A stretch of DNA of 47,057 bases from Pseudomonas sp. C1C7 (GTDB taxonomy: Bacteria; Pseudomonadota; Gammaproteobacteria; Pseudomonadales; Pseudomonadaceae): NCBI RefSeq assembly GCF_013359595.1, contig NZ_JABFMP010000017.1, forward strand, positions 87,599 through 134,655, written 5' to 3'. Position 1 is the stretch's first letter. Every line of letters begins with the position of its first letter. This document shows positions 19,560 to 29,696 of the stretch, one piece after another. Made by a program: the position numbers and the translations under genes. The notes under the pieces were generated by a model. It had not been told where the DNA came from and ran no database searches. It was given only the letters and a program-made list of their open reading frames with translations.

Positions 19560-20685
19560 ACTGCGCAAATCCGTCCTGGCAATCCTCCCAACCGATCCCG
19601 CTCTGCGATGTTTGCGTCAGCAGCCAGGGCAACGCGGTTTTCACCCCGTCCTGCTTCACATTGAAATTGATCACGCCGTGACGCCATAGCAGCATCAGGG
19701 TCAGCACCCGTTGCGCGCTCTGCGGGCCCTTGAGTTTGCCGGCGCCGTCCTGCGCGTCGATGTCCCACAGGGCCACCTGCAGGCCCTGGGACTTGAAGAA
19801 TGGCTCGGCGTCCGCGCGGCGCTGGCCATCGGGTGGACGGAACAACGGGACGTAGTTTTCCGGCAGCTTGCCCTTGACCAGATCGACGCTGCGCCGGACC
19901 GAGTCCTGCCAGTCCTGCCAATGGCTGTGGGAGCGGAATTCCCAGCCTTGCACGCCGACGCACTGGGTCGAAAACGTTGATTGCAGATTGGCCACCGACC
20001 CTTGCGCCAGACGCGCCTGGACGTCCTTGCCAAGGACGAAGAAAGTGCCGCTCATGTTCGCCTTGCGCAGGTAATCGGCCACCCAGTCGGTGTTGTCGGG
20101 TGCGGCATTGGCGGCGCTGTCGAAGGTCAGCAGGAACAGGCGGTCGTGCATGCCGTCGCCATTGCGTTCGTAGTCGCCGAATTGATCGACTTCGCTGGTG
20201 GTCTGCGGGAACAGCGCGGCCTTGCGCAGCTGTTCGTCCAGGTATTGGGCGTGGAACAGGCGGCTGGGTTCGGCCCACTTGATGTAGTAACTGTCTTCGC
20301 CGATCTGGAATTTGCCGGCCTGCTCACGCAGGGTCGGCATGTCCTCTACCAGGAAACAGAAGGACGCATCCTGATCGCAGCTCTGCTGGGCGAAATTGAA
20401 GCTGGTCAGCAGGCGTTGCCACAGCCGTTCGCGTACGCGGTTGACCGATTCCATGTTGACCGTGCGCAGGCCCAGGCGCTGGGCCAGTGCGGGCTCATCC
20501 AGGGCTTCGCTGGCCAGCAGTCCGCGGGCGAACATGAGGATTTCGGCGCGCGAGGCCACGTCGAACAGCGTCGGATTAGTGAGTTTTTCCGGCCAGGTGC
20601 CGCGATCGAGCGTCGCCACCTCACCCGGCGCCGCCATGGCGCCCAGGCTCAGAAGCCAGGCCGTGAACAGAAAAGCGATACGCAA
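19552..20685 (-). CDS. Polysaccharide deacetylase family protein (atypical motifs)
   Basis: A 377-residue exported protein with a NodB-like domain in its C-terminal half. Motif 1 reads LLTFDSA where active enzymes have TFDDG, so the usual metal-binding second Asp is Ser. Motif 2 reads RSHSHWQDW, without the normal second His of H(S/T)xxH. Motif 3, FRPPDG, is near normal. It may be inactive as a deacetylase or use a different site. The start is taken as TTG 20685, with GGAG eight bases upstream, giving the signal peptide LRIAFLFTAWLLSLGAMA; a GTG at 20718 is the alternative. The substrate is unknown. It does not lie next to the alginate genes and no link to alginate is shown. Confidence 0.78.
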   Translation of the reverse strand: MRIAFLFTAWLLSLGAMAAPGEVATLDRGTWPEKLTNPTLFDVASRAEILMFARGLLASEALDEPALAQRLGLRTVNMESVNRVRERLWQRLLTSFNFAQQSCDQDASFCFLVEDMPTLREQAGKFQIGEDSYYIKWAEPSRLFHAQYLDEQLRKAALFPQTTSEVDQFGDYERNGDGMHDRLFLLTFDSAANAAPDNTDWVADYLRKANMSGTFFVLGKDVQARLAQGSVANLQSTFSTQCVGVQGWEFRSHSHWQDWQDSVRRSVDLVKGKLPENYVPLFRPPDGQRRADAEPFFKSQGLQVALWDIDAQDGAGKLKGPQSAQRVLTLMLLWRHGVINFNVKQDGVKTALPWLLTQTSQSGIGWEDCQDGFAQSL

Positions 20686-20737
20686 TGGGATGTCTCCATA
20701 ACAAAACCCGCGCGGCACTATATCGCGGGAAGATCAA

Positions 20738-20840
20738 AAGATCGCAGCCTCGCTTCGCTCGACAGCTCCTGCAAATGTCCCGCCTTCCCAAGCCAACTCG
20801 AACCTGTAGGAGCTGTCGAGCGAAGCGAGGCTGCGATCTT
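20738..20840. repeat. REP doublet, AGATCGCAGCCT family
   Basis: The 33-bp arms 20738-20770 and 20808-20840 are exact inverted complements (core GATCGCAGCCTCGCTTCGCT). It lies between the divergent deacetylase and yaaA genes, a place where it must coexist with two promoters. Confidence 0.92.
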
Positions 20841-20935
20841 GTCCCATGACACCACCGATCACCTATCACACCGATAGCTGGAGTCAACACCGACAACCCC
20901 CTAGAATCGCCCCCACGTTTAAAGGAGACGACTTC

Positions 20936-21715
20936 ATGCTGATGGTGATTTCACCCGCCAAGACCCTCGATTACGAAACACCGCCGGCGACCCAGCGCTT
21001 TACCCAGCCGCAATACCTGGACCATTCCCAGGAGCTGATCCTGCAACTGCGTGACCTGACGCCGGCGCAGATCAGCGAGTTGATGCACGTCTCCGACAAG
21101 ATCGGCGGGCTCAACGCCGCACGCTTCGGCAGCTGGACCCCGGCATTCACCCCGGAAAACGCCAAACAGGCGTTGCTGGCGTTCAAGGGCGATGTGTACA
21201 CCGGGCTGAACGCGCAAACCTTCAGCGAAGCCGATTTCGATTACGCCCAGCAGCATCTGCGCATGCTCTCCGGCCTCTACGGCCTGCTGCGCCCGCTGGA
21301 CCTGATGCAGCCTTATCGCTTGGAAATGGGCACCAAACTGGCCAACGCCCGCGGCAAGGACCTGTACGCCTTCTGGGGCTCGCGAATCAGCGAATGGCTG
21401 AACGAAGCCCTGGCCGATCAGGGTGACGATGTGTTGCTGAACCTGGCCTCCAACGAGTACTTCTCGGCGGTCAAACGCAGCGCCCTGAACGCGCGCATCA
21501 TCAATACCGAGTTCAAGGACCTGAAGAACGGCCAGTACAAGATCATCAGCTTCTACGCCAAGAAGGCCCGGGGCCTGATGAGCCGCTTCGTCATCGAGGA
21601 ACGGATCAATAATCCCGATGCCCTCAAACAGTTCGACGTCCAGGGCTATCGCTTCTGCGCCGAGCAATCCAAACCGGACAATCTGGTTTTCCTGCGCGAT
21701 CACGCTCCCGAGTGA
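20936..21715 (+). CDS. yaaA: Peroxide stress protein YaaA
   Basis: A 259-residue YaaA/DUF328 protein (E. coli has 258). It opens [14 protein letters not shown], the family signature, and has [23 protein letters not shown] and [11 protein letters not shown] in the usual places. In E. coli YaaA limits free intracellular iron and protects DNA from peroxide; it also has a DNA-binding fold. AAAGGAGA is well placed before ATG 20936. A strong hairpin follows. Confidence 0.93.
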   Translation: MLMVISPAKTLDYETPPATQRFTQPQYLDHSQELILQLRDLTPAQISELMHVSDKIGGLNAARFGSWTPAFTPENAKQALLAFKGDVYTGLNAQTFSEADFDYAQQHLRMLSGLYGLLRPLDLMQPYRLEMGTKLANARGKDLYAFWGSRISEWLNEALADQGDDVLLNLASNEYFSAVKRSALNARIINTEFKDLKNGQYKIISFYAKKARGLMSRFVIEERINNPDALKQFDVQGYRFCAEQSKPDNLVFLRDHAPE

Positions 21716-21726
21716 TCCGTAAAAGT

Positions 21727-21757
21727 CGGCGCAGCAGTGGAAATCCACTCTGCGCCG
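21727..21757 (+). terminator. Hairpin after yaaA
   Basis: CGGCGCAG-C-AGTGGA pairs with TCCACT-CTGCGCCG, a 14-bp stem with one bulged C and a two-base gap. No T-run follows, so it may be a Rho-assisted end that isolates the alg upstream region. Confidence 0.6.
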
Positions 21758-22131
21758 CTCTGCTGATACCCCCTATGCTCCCCGCTCGATTCGCCATTTT
21801 TATGGCGCCAAAAACACACCAGTCAATTTTCTAACTTTAGTTTCATTCGACTTCGATCATTTTTTTCAGTAGTGGCACTGAAAATTTTTATCGGTACTGG
21901 CAAAAAACTATCCCCTGCGATTATCCGCCTATATATAAAGGGCGAAACGGCAAGTGCTATCAATATGAAAGCAGTGCCATCTTTCTCAATATTTCAAGAA
22001 ATTTCAGAAATCACGATGACCGGATCGGAACTATGTCCGAATGCACTGCTCGAACCACCGGTAACGAATTTCTTCGAGATTGTGAGAAATAACTTACGCA
22101 GAACAGAGATCCATGTAGCGAAGTTATCCCT

Positions 22132-22160
22132 GTAACTTCCACAGACTTATCCCTGATTTG
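22132..22160 (+). promoter_or_regulatory. Possible AlgU (σ22) promoter of algD
   Basis: GTAACTTCC (22132-22140) resembles the GGAACTTCC -35 of P. aeruginosa algD, and CCTGATTTG follows as a poor -10. A start near 22165 would give a leader of about 375 bases, close to the known length. The match is partial and the spacing imperfect. Confidence 0.22.
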
Positions 22161-22539
22161 GGCAATATTGAACGGACAGCGAAGACCCCTCTATGGCTAT
22201 TTCCAACAGAGCTTGGGCAGCGCATCTATAGCGTGCTCAGCAGAGCACCCAAATACTTGATTTTCATGGCTTTCGCCTGACATCAATGGCACAGAAAGGT
22301 TGCACGAATATCTTCCGAATAGAGGATTGGCTGCACTACAGGGCACGCCACAACAATAAGCCCTGACGACGCACACCTTGAGTGCACTTATTTAGACACT
22401 CGTAACTTACATGCCACCACACGGCATTGTTGCGCCTGTGCGCCGCACTTTCGAGTGCATTTAAAACGCTGAAAACGATGAACTATAGCCATCTAATGGC
22501 TGAAGTTATTACAGGCTTGATAATAGAGAGGTAATTGCG

Positions 22540-23856
22540 ATGCGCATCAGCATATTTGGTTTGGGTTACGTTGGCGCAGTGTGTGCCGGTTGCCTGTCTG
22601 CACGGGGTCATGACGTCGTTGGCGTTGATGTTGCCAAAGACAAGATCGATATGATCAATGCCGGCAAATCGCCGATCGTTGAACCGGGCCTGGGCGAACT
22701 TCTGGCACAGGGTATCCAGACAGGTCGCCTGCGTGGCACCACCAATTTCTCCGAAGCGATCCGCGACACCGACCTGTCGATGATCTGCGTCGGTACGCCG
22801 AGCAAGAAGAACGGCGACCTGGAACTGAACTACATCGAGGCCGTGTGCCGCGAGATCGGTTTTGTCCTGCGTGAAAAATCCACCCGCCATACCATCGTGG
22901 TGCGCAGCACCGTGTTGCCGGGCACCGTGGCCAACGTGGTCATCCCGATCCTGGAAGACTGCTCCGGCAAGAAGGCCGGCGTCGATTTCGGCGTGGCCGT
23001 GAACCCTGAGTTCCTGCGCGAAAGCACCGCCATCGCCGACTACGACCAGCCGCCAATGACCGTCATCGGCGAGTTCGACAAGGCCTCGGGCGACGTCCTG
23101 CAATCGCTTTACGAAGAACTCGACGCCCCGATCATCCGCAAGGACATCGCCGTCGCCGAGATGATCAAGTACACCTGCAACGTCTGGCACGCCGCCAAGG
23201 TGACCTTCGCCAACGAGATCGGCAACATCGCCAAGGCCGTCGGCGTCGACGGTCGTGAAGTGATGGACGTGGTCTGCCAGGACAAGACCCTGAACCTGTC
23301 CCAGTACTACATGCGTCCGGGCTTCGCCTTCGGTGGCTCCTGCCTGCCCAAAGACGTGCGCGCCCTGACCTACCGCGCCAGCTCCCTGGACGTGGAAGCA
23401 CCGCTGCTCAACTCGCTGATGCGCAGCAACGAATCCCAGGTGCAGAACGCCTTCGACATCGTGTCCAACCACAACAAGCGCAAAGTCGCCTTGCTGGGCC
23501 TGAGCTTCAAGGCCGGCACCGATGACCTGCGTGAAAGTCCGCTGGTGGACCTGGCCGAAATGCTGATCGGCAAGGGCTACGACCTGCGCATCTACGACAG
23601 CAACGTCGAATACGCCCGTGTCCACGGCGCGAACAAGGACTACATCGAGTCGAAGATCCCTCACGTCTCGTCCTTGCTCAACTCCGACTTCGACGACGTG
23701 ATCAACAGCTCCGACGTGATCATCCTGGGCAACCGCGACGAGAAGTTCCGCGCCCTGGTGCAGGACGTTCCGCACGGCAAGCAAGTGATCGACCTGGTGG
23801 GCTTCATGTCTCAGGCCACCAGCGCGCAAAGCCGCGCTGAAGGCATCTGCTGGTAA
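22540..23856 (+). CDS. algD: GDP-mannose 6-dehydrogenase
   Basis: A 438-residue NAD-dependent dehydrogenase that oxidises GDP-mannose to GDP-mannuronic acid, the committed step of alginate synthesis. The N-terminal Rossmann motif is [15 protein letters not shown]. The catalytic Cys268 is in GGSCLPKD. The C-terminal UDPG/MGDH domain follows ([20 protein letters not shown]). P. aeruginosa AlgD has 436 residues. It is the first gene of the twelve-gene operon, whose transcription in pseudomonads depends on AlgU, AlgR and AmrZ. Confidence 0.97.
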   Translation: MRISIFGLGYVGAVCAGCLSARGHDVVGVDVAKDKIDMINAGKSPIVEPGLGELLAQGIQTGRLRGTTNFSEAIRDTDLSMICVGTPSKKNGDLELNYIEAVCREIGFVLREKSTRHTIVVRSTVLPGTVANVVIPILEDCSGKKAGVDFGVAVNPEFLRESTAIADYDQPPMTVIGEFDKASGDVLQSLYEELDAPIIRKDIAVAEMIKYTCNVWHAAKVTFANEIGNIAKAVGVDGREVMDVVCQDKTLNLSQYYMRPGFAFGGSCLPKDVRALTYRASSLDVEAPLLNSLMRSNESQVQNAFDIVSNHNKRKVALLGLSFKAGTDDLRESPLVDLAEMLIGKGYDLRIYDSNVEYARVHGANKDYIESKIPHVSSLLNSDFDDVINSSDVIILGNRDEKFRALVQDVPHGKQVIDLVGFMSQATSAQSRAEGICW

Positions 23857-23861
23857 GGCAG

Positions 23862-23937
23862 CTTCAAGCTTCAAGCTTCAAGCTGCAAGTAAGCCGCTCT
23901 TCACTTGCAGCTTGCGGCTTGAAGCTAACAGCTGCCT
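23862..23937. repeat. AAGCTTC heptamer hairpin between algD and alg8
   Basis: GCAGCTTCAAGCTTCAAGCT followed by GCAAGT on the left pairs, imperfectly, with ACTTGCAGCTTGCGGCTTGA on the right around a 12-base loop. The left arm is a run of AAGCTTC/AAGCTGC heptamers. The same family lies at 17585-17772 and 37544-37612. Confidence 0.75.
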
Positions 23938-23965
23938 TCAGGCAACTGACTTTAGGATTCCGATT

Positions 23966-25447
23966 ATGCTCAGGCTAAAGCACGGCCTGCTCCAGGCCGC
24001 CGGTTGGCTGTTTTATCTAAGTCTGTTGATGGGCATCGCCGTTGCGCTGCCTGTGTCCACGTTCGACCCCGAGTCGAAGGACTTCATTTTCCTGATCGGT
24101 ATCGTCGGCATCTGGCGCTACTCGATGGGGGCCACGCACTTTGTGCGCGGCATGCTGTTTCTGTACGTGGTCTACCCGCACCTGCGGCGCAAAGTGCGCA
24201 AGCTGGGCAAGGCGGCGGACCCGTCCCACGTATTTCTGATGGTCACCAGTTTCCGGATCGATGCGCTGACCACCGCGCAGGTCTACAGCTCGGTGATTCG
24301 CGAAGCCATCGACTGCGAGCTGCCGACCACCGTGGTCTGCTCCATCGTGGAAATGTCCGATGAGCTTCTGGTCAAGAGCCTGTGGAAGCGGATGAACCCG
24401 CCTGCCCGGGTCAAGCTCGACTTCGTGCGCATTCCCGGCACCGGCAAGCGCGACGGCCTGGCCTACGGTTTCCGCGCCATCTCCCGCCACCTGCCGGACG
24501 ACCGCGCCGTGGTGGCGGTGATCGATGGCGACACCGTGCTCGGCGAAGGCGTGGTGCGCAAGACCGTGCCGTGGTTCCAGATGTTCGGCAACGTCGGTGG
24601 CCTGACCACCAACGAATTCTGCGAAGTGCGCGGCGGCTACATCATGAGCGAATGGCACAAGCTGCGATTCGCCCAGCGTCACATCAACATGTGCTCGATG
24701 GCCCTGTCCAAGCGCGTGCTGACCATGACCGGGCGGATGTCGGTGTTCCGCGCGACCGTGGTGACCAACCCGGAATTCATCGCCGATGTGGAAAGCGACT
24801 CGCTGCAACACTGGCGCCTGGGCCGCTTCAAGTTCCTGACCGGTGACGACAAGTCCAGCTGGTTCAGCCTGATGCGCCTGGGCTACGACACCTTCTACGT
24901 GCCGGATGCCGCGATCAACACCGTCGAGCACCCGCCGGAGAAGAGCTTCGTCAAGGCCAGCCGCAAGCTGATGTTCCGCTGGTACGGCAACAACCTGCGT
25001 CAGAACTCCCGTGCCCTGGGCCTGGGGATCCGGCGCCTGGGTGCGTTCACTTCCGTTGTGCTGTTCGATCAGCGCGTGTCGATGTGGACGTCGCTTCTGG
25101 GCCTGACCGTGGCACTGCTCGCCAGCTTCAAGTACGGCACCGCGTTCATCCTGGTGTACCTGCTGTGGATCGGCATCACCCGTCTGATTCTGACCCTGTT
25201 GCTGTCCTGCTCCGGCCACCGGATCGGGCCGGCTTACCCGGCGATTCTCTATTACAACCAGATCGTTGGCGCGCTGGTGAAGATCTACGTGTTCTTCCGC
25301 CTCGACCAACAGTCCTGGACTCGCCAGCCCACCTCTCTGTCCCGTGATCTCGCCAGCTTTCAACGTTGGTTCAACACCTGGTCGTCTCGGACCATGACCT
25401 TCTCCGCCGGCAGCATTTTCGTCGCCGTGCTGCTGATGATGGTCTGA
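23966..25447 (+). CDS. alg8: Alginate polymerase glycosyltransferase
   Basis: A 493-residue inner-membrane glycosyltransferase family 2 protein (494 in P. aeruginosa). Two N-terminal helices are followed by a cytosolic GT-A domain with VIDGDT near 185 as the UDP/GDP-metal DxD-like motif and [15 protein letters not shown] as the acceptor-side segment. Three to four C-terminal helices complete it. It polymerises GDP-mannuronate into polymannuronate and works only with Alg44. ATG 23966 matches the family N-terminus; longer frames run into the heptamer repeat. Confidence 0.95.
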   Translation: MLRLKHGLLQAAGWLFYLSLLMGIAVALPVSTFDPESKDFIFLIGIVGIWRYSMGATHFVRGMLFLYVVYPHLRRKVRKLGKAADPSHVFLMVTSFRIDALTTAQVYSSVIREAIDCELPTTVVCSIVEMSDELLVKSLWKRMNPPARVKLDFVRIPGTGKRDGLAYGFRAISRHLPDDRAVVAVIDGDTVLGEGVVRKTVPWFQMFGNVGGLTTNEFCEVRGGYIMSEWHKLRFAQRHINMCSMALSKRVLTMTGRMSVFRATVVTNPEFIADVESDSLQHWRLGRFKFLTGDDKSSWFSLMRLGYDTFYVPDAAINTVEHPPEKSFVKASRKLMFRWYGNNLRQNSRALGLGIRRLGAFTSVVLFDQRVSMWTSLLGLTVALLASFKYGTAFILVYLLWIGITRLILTLLLSCSGHRIGPAYPAILYYNQIVGALVKIYVFFRLDQQSWTRQPTSLSRDLASFQRWFNTWSSRTMTFSAGSIFVAVLLMMV

Positions 25448-25483
25448 CCGAACTCGCCTGAATTAACTAGGAAAACGCCCCTT

Positions 25484-26653
25484 ATGAATACCGCCGTCAA
25501 CGCCAACGTAGTGCACGAATCCGAAGCCCAGCGCCAGCACGCCCGGGTCAAAATCCCGGCCAAGCTGCGGTTTTTCGGCCCAGACCGTACGCCGGTCGAA
25601 GCACGAGTGATCGATCTGTCCGCCGGTGGCCTGGCCTTCAACGCCGGTCAGCTGCCGCTCAAGGCTGGCGACGTGTACAAGGCCCGCCTGCAATTTGTCA
25701 TCGACAACCTCGGCCTGGCCATGGACGTCGAATTGCAGGTGCGTTCCTACGATCGCCAGACCGGTCGCGCCGGTTGCCAGTTCCAGAACCTGGAGCCGCA
25801 GGACATCTCGACCCTGCGCCACCTGATCACTTCACACCTGGCCGGCGATCTCGTCAGCATCGGCGAAATGCTCGCGACCCTGCAGCGCGACAACTTCACC
25901 AAGGCGCGCAAGAACAAGGACGGCGGCCATGGCATGAGCGCGTTCGGGCGCCTGAAAGCCGTGACTTTCAGCCTGGGGGTTTTCGTTGTCGGCGTGGCGG
26001 CGTTCGGTTTCATTTTCAAATCGGTGTACGGCATGTACTTCGTCAGCCACGCCCAGGCCGGTCTGGTCAGCGTGCCGGGCATCAACATCACCATGCCGCG
26101 CGACGGCACCGTGCAGAGCCTGGTGAAAGCCGACGGCGTGGCGGCCAAGGGCGCACCGCTGGCGACCTTCAGCACCAGCATGCTCGACGTGCTCAAGGGC
26201 CACCTGGAAGGCGATCAACTGGCGCCGGCCAAGGTCGAGGAACTGTTCGGCAAGCAAATGACCGGCACCCTGACTTCGCCGTGCGATTGCACCGTGGGCC
26301 AGCAACTGGTCGCGAACGGTCAGTACGCCAGCAAGGGCGACGTGATCTTCCAACTGGTGCCACGCAACACCGAAGCCAATGTCGAGGCGCGCTTCTCCTA
26401 CCGTCAGTTCGGCGACGTGCTGCCAGGCACCGCCGTGCGCTTCCAGATCGCCGGTGAAGACAAGACCCGCACCGGCAAGATCGTCAGCAGCACCAGCCTG
26501 AAAAGCGCCGACCTGTCCTCCGACATTCGCGTACTGATCCAGCCTGACGAAGCCCTGGACAGCACCCTCGCCGGCCGCCCGGTGGAAGTGAACAGCGACC
26601 GTGGCCCGAACCTGAACTGGCTGATCGACAAAGCCATGGCTGCTGGTCTGTAA
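25484..26653 (+). CDS. alg44: Alginate c-di-GMP receptor and co-polymerase
   Basis: A 389-residue protein, the same length as in P. aeruginosa. The N-terminal cytoplasmic PilZ domain has QRQHARVKIP and DLSAGGLAF, which carry the RxxxR and D-x-S-x-x-G c-di-GMP contacts. One transmembrane helix follows near 162-185 (FSLGVFVVGVAAFGFIF). The periplasmic part resembles membrane-fusion proteins (LVSVPGINITMPRDGTVQSL). It activates Alg8 in response to c-di-GMP and may link the polymerase to the periplasmic scaffold. Confidence 0.95.
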   Translation: MNTAVNANVVHESEAQRQHARVKIPAKLRFFGPDRTPVEARVIDLSAGGLAFNAGQLPLKAGDVYKARLQFVIDNLGLAMDVELQVRSYDRQTGRAGCQFQNLEPQDISTLRHLITSHLAGDLVSIGEMLATLQRDNFTKARKNKDGGHGMSAFGRLKAVTFSLGVFVVGVAAFGFIFKSVYGMYFVSHAQAGLVSVPGINITMPRDGTVQSLVKADGVAAKGAPLATFSTSMLDVLKGHLEGDQLAPAKVEELFGKQMTGTLTSPCDCTVGQQLVANGQYASKGDVIFQLVPRNTEANVEARFSYRQFGDVLPGTAVRFQIAGEDKTRTGKIVSSTSLKSADLSSDIRVLIQPDEALDSTLAGRPVEVNSDRGPNLNWLIDKAMAAGL

Positions 26654-26668
26654 CCGGAGGACATGCCT

Positions 26669-28189
26669 GTGACCATTCCATCCATCTTCAGAACACCACA
26701 TACCCTGTGGGAGCTGGCTTGCCAGCGATTGGGACACCTCAATCCTTCTGAAATACCGAGCCGGTCGAGCGCGACCCCGGCTGATCGCTGGCAAGCCAGC
26801 TCCCACAGGGGTCATATGGTGTGCTCGCTGGCGCTGGCAGTGTCTCTGGCCGGCTGCGCCGGCCTGCCCGACCAGCGCCTGGCCAACGAAGCCCTCAAGC
26901 GTGGCGACACCGCCACCGCCGCGGCGAACTATCAGCAGCTGGCGGACCTGGGCTACAGCGAAGCCCAGGTCGGTCTGGCCGATATCCAGGTGGACAGCCG
27001 CGACCCGGCGCAGATGAAGCAGGCCGAGGCCACTTACCGCGCCGCGGCCAGCGTCTCGCCCCGCGCCCAGGCACGCCTGGGTCGCCTGCTGGTGGCCAAG
27101 CCCGGCTCCACCGAAGCCGAACAGCACGAAGCCGAAGGCCTGTTGAAAAAGGCCTCGGCCGCCGGTGAAGGCAACACCCTGATTCCGCTGGCGATGCTGT
27201 ACCTGCAATACCCGCACAGCTTTCCCAACGTGAATGCGCAGCAGCAGATCAGCCAGTGGCGCGCCGAAGGCAAGCCGGAAGCGGGCCTGGCGCAAGTGCT
27301 GCTGTATCGCACCCAGGGCACCTACGACCAGCATCTGGATGACGTGGAAAAGATCTGCAAGGCAGCGATCAACACCACCGACATCTGCTACGTCGAACTG
27401 GCCACGGTCTATCAGAAAAAGGCCCAGCCGGAACAGCAGGCCGAGTTGATCAAGCAAATGCAGGCGGCCCACAGCCGCGGCACCGTCTCCGCTCAGCGCG
27501 TGGACAGCGTCGCTCGCGTGCTGGCCGATCCGACCCTGGGCAAGACCGACGAGAAAACCGCGCAGTCGCTGCTCGAACCGATCGCACCGGGCTACCCGGC
27601 CTCGTGGGTGACCCTCGCGCAACTGATCTACGACTTCCCGGAACTGGGGGACGTCGACCAGATGATGAAGTACCTGGACAACGGCCGCGCCGCCGACCAG
27701 CCCCGCGCCGAACTGCTGCTGGGCAAGCTGTACTACGAAGGGAAAATGGTCCCGGCCGACGCCAAGGTCGCCGAGGAACACTTCCAGAAAGCCGTCGGCC
27801 GTGAAGTCGCCGCCGATTACTACCTCGGCCAGATCTATCGCCGCGGTTACCTGGGCAAGGTCTATCCGCAGAAGGCCCTCGACCATCTGCTGACCGCTGC
27901 GCGCAACGGCCAGAACAGCGCCGACTTCGCCATCGCCCAACTGTTTTCCCAAGGCAAGGGCACCAAACCCGACCCGCTCAACGCTTACGTCTTCAGCCAG
28001 TTGGCCAAGGCCCAGAACACCCCGCAGGCCACCGAACTTGCGCAAACCATCGAAGCCCAGTTGCCGCCCGCGCAACTTGCCGAGGCCCAGCGCCTGTTGA
28101 AACAGGAACAGGCCAGCCGCGGCGCCTTGAGTCAGAACACGTTGCAACTGCACGCCCTGCAAGAAGAGGACGGCGAGGAATCCCTATGA
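26669..28189 (+). CDS. algK: Alginate biosynthesis TPR lipoprotein with an interrupted signal region
   Basis: AlgK is the outer-membrane lipoprotein whose Sel1/TPR repeats hold the alginate secretion complex together and help place AlgE. From the lipobox LAGC onward (Cys65 if counted from ATG 26663) the protein is normal: [17 protein letters not shown], then repeats to the C-terminus. The N-terminus is not. A 108-base REP doublet (26703-26810) lies in frame between the n-region ([10 protein letters not shown]) and the hydrophobic core ([14 protein letters not shown]). The start is set at GTG 26669, with GGAGG eight bases upstream; ATG 26663 is too close to it. ATG 26816, after the repeat, would give a 13-residue signal with no positive charge. 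Maturation efficiency is uncertain. Confidence 0.85.
   Translation: MTIPSIFRTPHTLWELACQRLGHLNPSEIPSRSSATPADRWQASSHRGHMVCSLALAVSLAGCAGLPDQRLANEALKRGDTATAAANYQQLADLGYSEAQVGLADIQVDSRDPAQMKQAEATYRAAASVSPRAQARLGRLLVAKPGSTEAEQHEAEGLLKKASAAGEGNTLIPLAMLYLQYPHSFPNVNAQQQISQWRAEGKPEAGLAQVLLYRTQGTYDQHLDDVEKICKAAINTTDICYVELATVYQKKAQPEQQAELIKQMQAAHSRGTVSAQRVDSVARVLADPTLGKTDEKTAQSLLEPIAPGYPASWVTLAQLIYDFPELGDVDQMMKYLDNGRAADQPRAELLLGKLYYEGKMVPADAKVAEEHFQKAVGREVAADYYLGQIYRRGYLGKVYPQKALDHLLTAARNGQNSADFAIAQLFSQGKGTKPDPLNAYVFSQLAKAQNTPQATELAQTIEAQLPPAQLAEAQRLLKQEQASRGALSQNTLQLHALQEEDGEESL
26703..26810. repeat. REP doublet inside the algK signal-peptide region
   Basis: The 27-bp arms 26703-26729 and 26784-26810 are exact inverted complements (core TGTGGGAGCTGGCTTGCCAG). 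The spacer has 54 bases. The total is 108 bases, 36 codons without a stop. A CATA lies just before (26699-26702) and another two bases after (26813-26816), which could be a target duplication. Confidence 0.93.
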
Positions 28190-29670
28190 AGTTGAATCCA
28201 TTCGTACAAGCCGGTATCGGCCTGACATTCGCCGTGTTGTGGTCCTGCCCGACACTGGCGGCGATGACTGAAGAGCCGAAGAACTTCGGCCTGGACGTGA
28301 AAATCACCGGCCAGTCCGAAGACGACCGTGACCTGGGCACCCAGGGCGGCGGCGACGTCAATGGCGTGGGCCTGGACCTGCGTCCCTGGGTCTATGGCGA
28401 AAGCGGCGCGTGGAGCGCCTACGCCATGGGTCAGGCGGTGACCTCCACCGACATCATCGAGACCGACACCCTGCAACAGGCCGACGGCACCGAGACCACC
28501 GACGACGGCGATCGCAAGGCCAAGAAAAACTACCTGGCGATGCGCGAGTTCTGGGTCGGCTACAGCGGCTTCACGCCTTACCCGGGCGAGATCCTCAAGT
28601 TCGGTCGCCAGCGCCTGCGCAACGACGACGGCCAATGGCGCGACACCAACATCGAAGCCCTGAACTGGACCTTCGACACCACCCTGCTGCGCGCCAACGC
28701 CGGTATCGCCGAACGCTTCAGCGAGTACCGCACCGACCTCAAGGAACTGTCGCCCCAAGACAAGGACCGCCTGCACGCCTACGCCGATGCCGCGTACCAG
28801 TGGACCCCGGGCAACTGGGTCGGCATCCGCGGCCATCACACCCACGATGACGGCAAGCTCGACTACCCGACACCGGGCGAACCGGCCGACACCCTGGACA
28901 AGAAACAGAACGGCGACATCAGCTGGCTGGGCCTCACCGCCGACAGCGACGCCTACAACTGGCGCAACACCAACCAGCTCAACTACTGGGGCAGCATCAC
29001 CGGCATGAGCGGCGACCGCGACACGGTCAACCCGCTGAACGCCGATGGCACCGCTCCCGCGCAAGCCAAGCGCAGCGGCGACGTCGACGGCTGGGCCACC
29101 GACCTGGGCGTGCGCCTGCGTCTGGATCCGCAATGGCAAGTGGGTGCGGCCTACGCCCGTGCCAGCGCCGATTACGAACAGAACGGCCTGGAAAGCAACC
29201 GCTCGAACTTCACCGGTACCCGCTCGCGGGTTCACCGTTTCGGCGAGGCCTTCCGTGGCGAAATGAACAACCTGCAAACCGCCACCCTGTTCGGTTCGTG
29301 GATGCTCAACGACCAGTACGACGCCAGCCTGATCTACCACAAGTTCTGGCGTGTCGACGGCAACAAGCCGGTGGGCAGCAACGGTATCGACGCAGTGCAG
29401 AACAACACCGACGACGTGACCGGCGCCGTGCTATCCAGCACGTCGCTGCCGCTCAACGACGGTGAAAAGGACATGGGTCAGGAAATGGACCTGGTGGTCA
29501 CCAAGTACTTCAAGCAGGGCCTGTTGCCGGCTTCGCTGAGCCAGGCGGTGGACGAGCCTTCGGCGCTGGTGCGTTTCCGTGGCGGCGTGTTCAAGCCGGG
29601 TGATGCCTACGGCAAAGAAGTCGATTCGTACATGCACCGCGCGTTCATCGACGTGATCTGGCGCTTCTGA
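28186..29670 (+). CDS. algE: Alginate outer-membrane export porin
   Basis: A 494-residue β-barrel. The signal peptide spans about residues 1-25 (ending CPTLA). The mature protein alternates polar and aromatic strands, typical of the 18-strand AlgE channel, and ends in VIWRF with the C-terminal Phe used by the BAM machinery. Many Arg/Lys-containing loop segments could form the electropositive polymer conduit. The start overlaps the algK stop as ATGA, so translation is coupled. It exports the finished alginate with AlgK at its periplasmic side. Confidence 0.95.
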   Translation: MKLNPFVQAGIGLTFAVLWSCPTLAAMTEEPKNFGLDVKITGQSEDDRDLGTQGGGDVNGVGLDLRPWVYGESGAWSAYAMGQAVTSTDIIETDTLQQADGTETTDDGDRKAKKNYLAMREFWVGYSGFTPYPGEILKFGRQRLRNDDGQWRDTNIEALNWTFDTTLLRANAGIAERFSEYRTDLKELSPQDKDRLHAYADAAYQWTPGNWVGIRGHHTHDDGKLDYPTPGEPADTLDKKQNGDISWLGLTADSDAYNWRNTNQLNYWGSITGMSGDRDTVNPLNADGTAPAQAKRSGDVDGWATDLGVRLRLDPQWQVGAAYARASADYEQNGLESNRSNFTGTRSRVHRFGEAFRGEMNNLQTATLFGSWMLNDQYDASLIYHKFWRVDGNKPVGSNGIDAVQNNTDDVTGAVLSSTSLPLNDGEKDMGQEMDLVVTKYFKQGLLPASLSQAVDEPSALVRFRGGVFKPGDAYGKEVDSYMHRAFIDVIWRF

Positions 29671-29696
29671 TGCACATTGCGAAGGGAGTCTCCCAG

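Larger units (their letters stand above)
21716..22539 (+). promoter_or_regulatory. Long AT-richer regulatory region of the alginate operon
   Basis: 824 bases between yaaA and algD without a convincing gene, clearly richer in A and T than the surroundings. In P. aeruginosa the algD promoter needs several hundred bases for AlgR, AmrZ, AlgB and IHF and gives a leader of about 370 bases, so a similar layout is expected. Visible here: a 23-bp-spaced direct repeat TTATCCCTG (22124-22132, 22147-22155), hairpins GTGCTC-AGCA-GAGCAC (22233-22248) and AGCCAT-CTA-ATGGCT (22487-22501), and GAGAGG before the algD ATG. No exact AlgR box CCGTTNGTC was found on either strand. Confidence 0.6.

Noticed and set aside
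21872..22135. A possible 87-residue small protein upstream of algD
   Set aside because: GTG start, no Shine-Dalgarno, no recognised motif, and it lies in the AT-rich control region. It cannot be supported as a gene, although it could be tested by ribosome profiling.
25832..28162. A 776-codon open frame on the minus strand, opposite alg44 and algK
   Set aside because: It is antisense to two well-recognised genes and has the His/Gln/Leu-rich composition typical of high-GC shadow frames. It shows no domain or ribosome site.
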